Shown here one piece after another: positions 34,284-43,800 of a stretch of 64,000 bases of DNA (positions are counted from its first letter, which is position 1; each line of letters opens with the position of its first letter). Origin of the DNA: Codonopsis lanceolata (taxonomy: Eukaryota; Streptophyta; Magnoliopsida; Asterales; Campanulaceae); assembly GCA_013146195.2 (NCBI GenBank), contig CM028377.1, positions 30,546,602-30,610,601 on the forward strand. The letters run 5' to 3'. The notes under the pieces are model-generated. The model was not told the DNA's origin, made no database searches, and was given only the letters and a program-made list of their open reading frames with translations. The position numbers were made by a program, and so were the translations under genes.

Positions 34284-34745
34284 GAAAATTATTCAAAAAT
34301 AGCTATCGTATTATTCGTGGGTAACCGATTTGACTAATCACATTATAATATTCACATGTGACCAATGTACTCAATAATTGGGTACGTTGTGGTCTTTGCC
34401 ATCAATGATCCATTCAATTTTGTAACAAGCATATTAATGTGGATTAACGAAGGGACTATATGAAGAGTATTTTTATCATTCAATTGCACCTAGAAATGTG
34501 GAATTGAAGGAAAAATGTTTGGGGAAGAAAGGGATACAATTGAGAGACGAAAAACCCTTCGTACTGTCCCTCCGTTAATCTACATCAACAAGTTAGTTAC
34601 AAAATTGAATGAGGCGTTGACGGTAAGGGCCACATTGCCTCAATTACTGAATACATTGGTCATATTTTAAGATATTATAATGTAGTTGGTCAAATCGGTT
34701 ACCTACGAATAGTACAATGATAGTTATTTGAATAATTTTCTAAAA
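34284..34745. mobile_element. foldback MITE of MULE type (462 bp)
   Basis: Two long inverted arms of about 190 bp: the left begins GAAAATTATTCAAAAATAGC and the right ends in the complement of a near-identical sequence. 'gtaaccgatttgac', 'gaccaatgta' and 'cattcaattttgtaac' each recur inverted. Flanked by AAGACTTGG and AAAACTTGG (9 bp, one mismatch). Non-coding. The RNA would form a long hairpin. Confidence 0.8.
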
Positions 34746-34820
34746 AAAACTTGGAAGACGTGTTGCTTTTAAGCTATACATCTATTAATAAATAATAATT
34801 ACCGTACTTGTTTTATTTTA

Positions 34821-35077
34821 CTCCCTACGTCCTAAAATTATTATATTGTTTTCATTTTTCGTCTGTTCCAAAATAATTGTCTTCTTTAAAAGTTTTTTTC
34901 TAAGACATCATTTTTTTCACTTTATCCTTACTTTTTATTCTTACTTTAATTTTGGGTCACATATTCATGAGTTTTAAAAGAAATCATACACTATTTCAAT
35001 ATTAATAATTCATTCAAATGTATTTTCTTAAACTGTGTACCAAGTCAACACAGACGATAATTTTGGGACGGATGGAG
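34821..35077. mobile_element. Stowaway-like MITE (257 bp)
   Basis: Ends CTCCCTACGTCCTAAAATTAT and, at the right, the complement of CTCCATCCGTCCCAAAATTAT. TA flanks (34819-34820, 35078-35079). A second internal left-end-like sequence at about 34860 (GTCTGTTCCAAAATAATTGTC) makes it slightly longer than its relatives. Confidence 0.88.
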
Positions 35078-35440
35078 TATAATTTTGGAAGACGTGTTGC
35101 CTTTAAACTATACATCTATTAATAATCGAGGTTCTAAAAATCGTTAGGCGACCGCTAGGCGGCACACTAGCGCCTAGGGACTAGTCGGGGCGTAATCGGG
35201 ACCTAGAATTAAGGCATAATTACCATTTTTTTTTGATAATTTACATCAAAGATCAAACACATTTACTACAAATTTTTTTATTTGTCATTTAATCAAACAC
35301 TTGTCTATATTTGTAAAATGAACATAAATATACAAACCTACCACTAATCTCAATTCCCAACAACCCCAAAGTAATAAACCATCCAAGTTTAGAACTAAAA
35401 ACAAAAAAATATTTCTCCACCTATCTACTGTCCCTACAAC

Positions 35441-36873
35441 TAGGTCTGTCAATAGATCGGATTCGGATCATATCAGTCAAATCCATTATCCGATTTGTTA
35501 AGAAATTATCGAACTTGGATTGGATCGGATTATCTTTCGGATATTCAAAAGCTCGATCCATATCCTAAATTTTCGGATTCGGATCAGATTTGGATTTTAC
35601 TTGTCCCTAATTAAAGTACTAAATAAAATTAATATTGAGGTATTTTTTTCTTAACCAAAGGTTGAATAAAATTAAAAATTCATGTTTTTAACTTACACAA
35701 ACATGAATAATAATGTTAGTAAGATCTTCAAGTTTGTCGAAAAAATTATATTTAGTAAAATTAGTAATGATTAATTACTAAAAACACATTGTTAGTATCT
35801 TTTATATGTATAATATTAATATATTTTTTATATCAGATCGATCTTGTCGTTAACGGATCGAAACCAGTGTTCTAAAACTCCCCGCCTAGCTCCGCCTAGG
35901 CGCTAGACCCCTCTCTACCGCCGTGACTTTCTTAGTCGCCGCCTAATCGACCAAGTCGACGCCTACACCAAACCTCGCCGACCTTAATTTATATTTGTAG
36001 CTTTGATTTTGTGGCATGCGGTGACCGGAGAAGGAAGGAGGGGCGAATTGAAGATGGAAGGGGGAGTGGTAATGGTGAGACAGAGAGAGAGGTAGAAAGA
36101 AAAGAGGCTTGATTTTGTGGATATTTGGAGGGATGAGAGAGGGGATATATTAAAGGGTTAGATTTAGAAGGAAAGAGATTGGAGGATGAAAAAATGAGGA
36201 GAGTCGGTCTGCCGGAGAGAGAGAGATAGAAGAAAAAAAAGGAAGAAAAAAAGGTTGCCGGTCTACCAAATAGATAGAAGAAAAAAGAAGAAAAAAGATA
36301 AAGTAGAAGAGGGATGTCTCGAGACTCAGAATTTAGAATGAGAAGGGATTAGGGAGGATATGTTAGACTATGGGTTGTAGGGGTAGTAGGTAGGTGAAGT
36401 AAAAAAAAAATTTGTTTTTAGTTCTAAACTTGACTGGTTTATTGCTTTGGGGTTGTTGAGAATTGAGATTAATGATAGGTTTGTATATTTTTGTTTATTT
36501 TACAAATATAGACAAGTGTTTGATAAAATGACAAACATAAAAAAATAAATAAATTTGTAGTCAATGTGTTTGATATTTGATGCAAATTATCAAAAAATGG
36601 TAATTATGCCTTAATTCTAGGCTCCGCCTAGGCCCCGATTACGCCCCGATTAGTCCCCTAGGCACTAGGTGCTAATGTGTCATCTAGCGGTCGCTTAACA
36701 ATTTTTAGAACCTTGATCGAAACACCTTAATTCATATCCGATTTGTTAAGCTTTCGGATTTTCGAATTCAGATCAAAATCGGGTAATCATATTTAAAAAC
36801 TAAATCCATATCATAAAAATAACATCGGATTCAGATTGGATTCAGATCAAAATCTGATCCATTGACAGGCTTA
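35441..36873. mobile_element. hAT-type element, split by an inner MITE
   Basis: Perfect 8 bp duplication CCTACAAC (35433-35440 and 36874-36881). Inverted ends TAGGTCTGTCAATAGATC and TAAGCCTGTCAATGGATC; many GGATCGGAT-like subterminal repeats on both arms. Non-coding apart from incidental frames. A second family member lies at 39849-40315. It entered the outer MULE-type MITE and was then entered by another copy of that MITE. Confidence 0.88.
35865..36714. mobile_element. MULE-type MITE, inner copy (850 bp), inverted relative to the outer copy
   Basis: Perfect 9 bp duplication GATCGAAAC (35856-35864 and 36715-36723). Begins CAGTGTTCTAAAACTCCCCGC and ends TTTTTAGAACCTT. Its sequence is the inverse of the outer copy at 35127-37391, including the purine-rich GAAGAAAAAAGAAG tract opposite the outer copy's CT tract. 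Non-coding. Confidence 0.88.
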
Positions 36874-37640
36874 CCTACAACTCATAGTCTAACCTATCTT
36901 CCCTAGTCCCTCCTCATTCTAAAGTCTGAGTCCGGAAACAGCTCCCTTCTTCTTCATCTTTTTTTTCTTCTTTTTTCTCTCTATCTGGCAGATCGACAAC
37001 CCACTTTTCTTCCTTTCTTTTTTTTCTTCTCTCTCTCTCTCTCCGATAGACCGACTCTCCTCATTTTTTCATCCTACAATCTCTTTCCTCCTAGATCTAA
37101 TCTTTTAATCTATCTCTCTCTTCGCCTACCGAATATCCACAAAATCAAACCCCTTTTCTTTCTACCTCCCTCTCTTCATCACCATTACCACTCCCTCTTC
37201 CTTTTCTAGTCCTGCCCCCCTTCCTTCTCCAATCACTGCATACCACAAAATCAAAGCTACAAAAATAAATTAAGGTCAGCGGGATTTGGCGTAGGCGCTG
37301 ACTTAGTCGATTAGGCGACAACTAAAAAAGTCGCGGCGATGGAGAGACGCCTAGCGCCTAGACGGAGCTAGGCGGAGAGTTTTAGAACACTATTAATAAT
37401 TACTTGTTTTAATTTAAAATTTTGGAAGAAGTGTCACCTTTAAACTATACTACATCTATTAATAATTACTTGCCCTCCCTAGAAAAGATGCACTTAAAAA
37501 AGGTCCAAACCTTGAATGTAAATTCATTTTAGATTTCTAGTTCTTTGGTCTCAAAATTCTTAGATTAAGGAAAAAACAATTAACTTGATTATTAATATTG
37601 ATATAATATATAGTTTTCTTTAAAGCACATATATATCTGA

Positions 37641-38037
37641 CCCATAATTAAAGTAAGCATAAAAAATAAGACTTAATATTCAATTTGGTCACTCTATTAT
37701 TGCAAAAAGTATGCTCAGCTCACCTTACTTTTCACAGTTTGATAACTCTACTTTATAAAAAAATGTCAATATGATGTAGGAAGTGGATGCAGTTAACGGA
37801 ACTCGTTGATCGAAAAGACTGAAATCTCTCTCTAAAAATGTAAAAAGACTAAATATCCACCACTAATTTCCAATGATTTAAAAAAGGGGGGGAATTATTG
37901 ATGAACGAAATCGTCAATTTCCAGGAGGCTATGTTTTTCAAACCGCCAATATCTCTTTCTATGTCTCTCTTTGTATCTCTCTCTCTCTCTCTCTTGTTAA
38001 TGGATGAAATTAATAATAAAATGGGGAAATTACTTGT
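37641..38037. other. intergenic, with (CT)n tract
   Basis: AT-rich; a (TC)n run lies at about 37977-37994. Nothing else recognised. Confidence 0.4.
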
Positions 38038-38231
38038 TGTAATACCCCCAATCCCACATCAGGTAGATGTGGGACTTGTGTGTGATTTATAAGGTGGTCA
38101 CACACTACCTCTAGGCACCAACATCATCCATAGACTTTTGGGTTGGCTTGTGGTGGACTTGATGATCCAAGGTATTGTGTGTTCAGTGGGCTACGCGTAA
38201 CGGATCAGACTTTCGGACTCGGGGCGTTACA
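38038..38231. mobile_element. short TG...CA element (194 bp), TRIM or solo-LTR-like
   Basis: Starts TGTAATACCCCCAATCCCACAT and ends GGGGCGTTACA, complementary LTR-style termini in a compact, moderately GC-rich body. The flanking 5 bp (CTTGT and TAAAA) do not match, so insertion is not proven. The TGTAAYRCCCC / GGGGCGTTACA termini resemble those of the solo LTR at 54252. Confidence 0.45.
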
Positions 38232-38309
38232 TAAAATGTTACATATTAGAAACATATCAAATTGAAAAAATATGCTAACTATTCAATATAAAATCAGCTA
38301 ACCATATAA

Positions 38310-38741
38310 TTAAAATGAAGTTGTTACCAGTAATACCAACGGAAAGCCGTTGCATACAGAATTTTTAGCACCAGAACTAGTCATCTTCATCACTGAATTG
38401 AGCATGTGGGTATATGACTTCGTTCCCCATGGATATTTATTGAACAAATCAAAGTTCTCAACTATACTCAAAACACCCACATCAATACCAGTATTAGGTG
38501 ATGCACCCCTCAATCATGAATATTTCTCCACTAATGCCTTGGTAGTAGAGATTTCAGGGACATAACGTTCCAATAATCTTGATTTTAAACCTGTGATTAA
38601 GGTGTAGTCCGAAAAGGAAAATCTAACTTTTTTACCATCTATACATAACCATATTTTATTTTTATTGTTTCTAGGTGACTCAATCCTAAAAAGTGTCAAC
38701 ACATGAATCAGCACATTGTTCTTATTCATATTTTTTCTCAT
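38310..38741 (-). pseudogene. DUF1985-like fragment (MULE-associated), interrupted by a stop
   Basis: The minus-strand frame reads KIWLCIDGKKVRFSFSDYTLITGL, the core of the plant DUF1985 family. After a stop near 38513 it continues as LFNKYPWGTKSYTHMLNSV. DUF1985 occurs with Ulp1-like proteases, often captured in plant Mutator-like elements (family knowledge). The protease part is absent here and the surrounding MULE ends were not found. Inactive relic. Confidence 0.65.
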
Positions 38742-39848
38742 CCTATACAGTTAATCAAAAGTTGATTTCCTAAATAGGGTTTTGTGTGCACGATCTAATG
38801 TGTTATATACCTCATCTAACATTAACAAATTGCATTTGGTAGTAACCTTAGATTTGTACCAGTCATCACGTGAAATAATATATGTCATTTGTAATAGAAA
38901 TATAAATTAAATATTAAAAAAATAATATACGACTATTAAAACAAGGTTTACTTCCATGGTTGATTCAAGTGATTATATGAAATTATACATGGTTTACTGA
39001 CATGGTTGATTCATAAACCAGATTATAAAACAAATGGTTTTCTCAATATAAACAAAAACTCAAGTACATGATTTACTGACATGGTTTATTGATAAACCAG
39101 ATGCATTGAAGAGAAAATAAAATTGTTTTTGCCTTAACAAAGCAACTACATGGCAAACTGGTAAATAGAAATATGAATATAGCAATACAATTCAATTTTG
39201 GACAAGTGTTCATGTTTATTTCAAGTGATCATATGAAATTACACATGGTTTACTGACATGATTTATTGATAAACCATATGCATTAAAGAGAAAATAAAAT
39301 CATTTTTACCTTAACAAAGTAACTACATGACAAACTAATAAACATGAACATGAACATAACAATACAATTCAATATAAACAAGTGTTCATGTTTATTTCAA
39401 GTCATCGTGTTCATTTCAAATGTTTTAAAAGTGTGGGTCGACTAAAATGATCGACCATAAGTACAACACTAAAACCTTAAGCGAAAAAGCAATGTGAGGT
39501 TTACCTGGTTCTAAAGTGATGATCACCAACGAGTTAAGGGTTTCGTAGAATTGAGAGCTCCTGGACTTTGAATTGAAATTAAATTGAAATCGATGATCGT
39601 CGTTGAGAGGGGTCTAGGTCGACAAGGTTTTGTTATACCAAAATGAAATGAACCAAGTATTTTTTCAGTTTCACTTGTGCATATACGTATTTTTTTCTCA
39701 GCCTTTCGTGGTCATCGAATGGTTTATTAGATAAATTCACTAATGAATCAGTATATATGTAATTTAAAAAATTGTCAATCAAAATTTACTCACGGCCGAC
39801 TAATTGACCACTTGACGATCAAGGTCGACCACGACATATCCCAGGGGC
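38742..39848. repeat. AT-rich stretch with tandem duplication
   Basis: Blocks at about 39060-39235 and 39242-39410 are direct duplicates ('catggtttactgacatg(g/a)tttattgataaacca', 'gaagagaaaataaaat', 'acaagtgttcatgtttatttcaagt'), and a third partial copy lies near 38985. The right part (39450-39800) may be the 5' side of the DUF1985 relic's host element. No gene. Confidence 0.6.
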
Positions 39849-40315
39849 TAGGCCTGTCAATGGATCGGATATGTATCAGATATAGGTAAATCTGAATCCG
39901 ATCCAAAACCCTATATCACGGATCCGATCCGATTCGATAATCCGATGGATCAAGTACATGTCAATCCATATCCGAATCTGATATCAGTTAACATATCCGA
40001 TTAAATATTCGATCCGATCCGAAATATAAATATATGAATAAAAAACAATTAGAATATGAAATGGAGGAAGATCAAAAGACAACATACATATATAATTGTT
40101 TATACTATGTATATGTATAATAAAAAATATATTATTTTCGGATCGGATCGGATCGGATCCTTAACGGATCGAATATAGCTAAATCCATATACAATCCGTT
40201 AAAAAATAAATTATCGGATTCGGATTCGAATTCGGGTTATTGGACCATTATACAAATTACATATATGAAATTTCGGATCGGATTCGGATTAAAATCCAAT
40301 CCATTGACAGGCCTA
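39849..40315. mobile_element. hAT-type MITE (467 bp), same family as 35441-36873
   Basis: Ends TAGGCCTGTCAATGGATCGGAT and the complement of TAGGCCTGTCAATGGATTGGAT. 8 bp flanks CCAGGGGC and CCGAGGGC (two mismatches). Rich in GGATCGGATC repeats in both arms. Non-coding. Confidence 0.8.
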
Positions 40316-40429
40316 CCGAGGGCCGTTTTGTTAGATCCATTTGTACCGATCCTTTAATTGGTCAAAGCTATATATGTTTAGCCGCCGGGTATTTGACCAA
40401 TCCAACGTTGTTAAAGCTACATCAAATTA

Positions 40430-40630
40430 GGCCAAATTACTTATTACCCCCCAAAGTATCCATCAAATCCCAGTTTACCACCTAAACAAAGGTTTGTCCC
40501 ATTTTAGCATTCAAGGTTGCCATTTGTCCCATTTAACCCCCTCCCGTTTGTTTCCGTTTGAATAAAGTCGTTAAATCGCACGTGGAAGACCACGTGCAAG
40601 GTATTGTCGTATTTTCTCACATGCCTTAAC
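40430..40630 (+). repeat. left terminal inverted repeat of the MULE
   Basis: Complement of 47079-47279. Contains the palindromic CACGTGGAAGACCACGTGC, i.e. two CACGTG (G-box) cores, also present in the right repeat. These could act as promoter elements for both convergent genes (inference). Confidence 0.95.
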
Positions 40631-40864
40631 TAAAGTCACTGCATCTCAGGCGACGAAACCCAACTATGGTTGATTGTTTTCTTTCTCAGGTAAGAAAAAA
40701 GGGGGAAACCAGTCTTTAGGTTAGGGTTTATTCGTGAGAACGATTGTGAGCGATTGTGAAGGATTGTGAGAAGAAAACATAAAATAGGGTTAGGGTTTAT
40801 TCGTTAAATGCGAATTGGGGTTAGGGTTCGATAGATCAAGTGTTGAAATTGATTGAAGGAAACA

Positions 40865-43800
40865 ATGGCGAGACCTATCGAGGGTCCATCGCAATCTCAG
40901 AGAATCGTAGAAGACGAAGATCCTCATGCATTTGATTGTAAGTTTTTTAATTTCATTTATTCTTTGTGTGTGTGTGTTTGGTCGTTTGACCAACTGCATG
41001 AATAAAGAATATGCATGACTGATTTGGCCTTATTTGTATATGCATGTCAGTTAAATTGTTGTTTACTGATTAATTTGTGTTATTTGTATGAAAAAAAAAA
41101 GCATATTATTTGTTTTAATATTGTTGCAACTTTGGTTAAAGTGAAAATGTCCCCCCATTGTCAGATAATGGGAATGTGTTGGGTTTATGTGAAAATGGTC
41201 CCCCTCATTGTGCCTCTGTTGACCTATACAATGTTTGAATGTAAAGTGTTGAGACATTGTAATTTAATGTATTTTTTTTCTGTTTCTCTCCTTTGTTTAT
41301 GTGCTTTGTAAAATCCAAGTGAAGATTGGTTTGCTGCTAGAATTCATCATGGGGGTGAGTTTGTTTACCATCCTAAAACTGTCTATTTAGGTGGTGAAGT
41401 AGAAACAGTGACAAGAATAGATAAAGATAGAATGTCAATGACAGTGCTTAATAAGTTTTACAAGACATTAGGGTATAATGACTATTGCAGCTTCTATTAT
41501 CTCTTACATGGTAATGAAATGGATAGGGGATTAATGTTAATGTCAACTGAAAAGGCACTGACGGATATGATAGAAAGGTATTGATCCTAACAATAGGATA
41601 GTTGACGTATATTGTAAGCATAGTGAGGACTATCAGGATGTTAGAAAAGACAATGAGAGCGTTAATGTTGTAGATCTTGATTGTGAGGGGGAAGATAGGG
41701 AGGATGACAATAGCTCATTATATAGTGATAGTGTATATGGGGATAATGATGTAGAAGTTGATGATGAAGAGTGGATCCTTAATGAGAGTAAGGATAAGGA
41801 TAAGGATGAAAATGTAACACAAGAAACACAAGAAACTGGAAAGTCTAAGGTAGCACAAGACAAAGGAAAGGGAAAGGTAGTACAAGACAAAGGAAAGAGA
41901 AAGGTAACAAATGATGACTTTGATTTTCTGGATGGCCTAGATGACTTTGATGTTAACCCAAAACCAGAAGGAGATCATGATAATTCTGATGAGTTTGGAA
42001 GCCTTGATGGTTCAGATTTTGAGGAAGAGGGCCCTAGAAAAGTAGTGGGCAGGAAACCTACTCCTAAGTTCAAGAGATTCAACCCAATAACAGACATGAA
42101 AAACCCTAAGTTTGAGTTGGGAATGGAATTTGAGATCATAATGCAAAACACAATTTATTTTTCAAAAAGGTTGCAATTAGGCCACCGAGACGCCAAAATT
42201 TCGAGGTCTTATCCCTTTTTTGGATGGACGTTAAGTTTGGACGTTAATTTATATAAAATACCTATTTTGCCCTCGTCTTCTTCGTCATCATCTTCTTCGA
42301 TTCCTTTGGCATTTTGATTTCCAGATCTGGTGTTCTTCTACAATTTTTTCAGATATAGGTTTTGCCTAAAATCAAATTGAAACCGAGATCTAAAATCAAA
42401 TCAAAACTCATATCTAAATTTCAGATCTGGGTTTTCCAGATTTTTCCTGATCTGGGCTATACCCACCATCGCCGGTGCATCTGTAGGTTCTAGTCTCTTT
42501 GAAATCCTTGGTTACAGATCTGGGTTTATGTTCGAAAATACCCAAAATTTTCTGATCTGGGTTCAATCTTCCATCTATGTCATTTTTATTTTTCCCCGAG
42601 GCTATACCCACCATCGCCGGTGCATCCAGAGGTTCTGGTCTCTTGAAATGAAATCTTGGTTGCAGATCTCGCATATGTATCGATCCGGTTCTAGTAATGT
42701 TTTTGGAGCAGAGACAGGATCCGATCTACAATTACAAATAGTTCTCTTGTTATTGACTCCATGATCAACTGGATAAGGGGAGTCCAAAATCCTTGGTTGC
42801 AGATCTCTTGTTATTCACAAACACACACACACACATTTCCAATGTGCGTAACTATGTTATCGTATAATCAGAGTTTCATCGGTCAGAATACATGACAAGA
42901 AGACGAAGTCGGCATCTTAAGAATACCTTGTCGGAGTACGATCGAAAGGCGATCGGGAGAACAGAGCCAACCGGAGAGAAGTAACCGAGCCCTCATGGCG
43001 GGTGAACGAGGATTTGGGCGAATGAGTTGGGTGTGGTGCTCGGCCACATGGTGGGTGTGGAAGTGATTTGAGGCGTGAGATGAAAGAGTGAGATGGGAGG
43101 TTTGTGGATGAAGAAGATGGATAAAGATGGAGAGAGATTGAGCAAACCGGGGAGCAAGAGAGAAAGATGGGATATGAAAGTAAGAGATAGAGGTCCCTAC
43201 CATGGGGTTTCGTCGGGAAAGATGGAGAAGTTGTTGGGTTAAAACCCTAGATGGTCGCAAAGAATTGAAGATAGAGGTTGGGAGATGGAATTTATTTACA
43301 TAGATGGAGGAAATTATAAAATGTTGTAAGGAGTTATGCAGTCAAAATTGGGAATGTTGTAAGGAGTTATCAAATTTGTGAAGAATGATAGAGTGAAGGT
43401 GAGTGCCAAATGTAAGGAGGGTTGTCCTTGGTATATTTATGGTTCACAACTAGGTGGGGAAAAGAATACCTTTAGAATTAGGACATTTGTGGACAATCAT
43501 AAATGTAGTAGGGTGGTGAAGGTGCAATGTGTAAACTCTAAGTGGGTTGGTAATAAATACACTGACAGATACAAGTTGAACCCTACTTGGCCATCTGAGT
43601 CATTCTTTAATATTGTTGGGAAAGAGCTTGAGATTCAGATGTCTAGGAGCAGTGCTTACAGAGCCTTATAGTTTGCAAGGCAGAATGCTAAACTTACTCT
43701 TGAACAGCAGTATGGGGCTTTGTGGGACTATAAGGAAAAATTAATTAGGTCAAATCCATGAACAAGTGTTGAAATAGTTTGTGAGCATGAGAATGAGAAG

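Larger units (their letters stand above)
35127..37391. mobile_element. MULE-type MITE, outer copy, split by a hAT element
   Basis: Flanked by the perfect 9 bp duplication ATTAATAAT (35118-35126 and 37392-37400). The ends share GTTCTAAAA in inverted orientation. Left arm 35127-35440 carries 'ggcgaccgctaggcgg...gcctaggga'. Right arm 36882-37391 carries a CT-rich part and 'gcctagcgcctagacggagctaggcgg'. Without the insertion it is about 824 bp. Its inverted relative is the inner copy 35865-36714, so each half of the outer copy has an inverted match inside it. Confidence 0.85.
33500..37640. repeat. degenerate direct-repeat field that hosts several MITEs
   Basis: The phrase 'ttggaaga(c)-tg(c/t)-cctttgaaactatacat(a/c)tattaataat' recurs in diverged form near 33540, 33995, 34752, 35085 and 37422. 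Each copy is followed by related AT-rich sequence ('cttgaatgtaaattcattttagatttcta', 'gattattaatattgatataat(g/a)t'). The underlying unit is roughly 450-500 bp. No open frame. Four well-bounded transposons sit in it. Confidence 0.6.
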
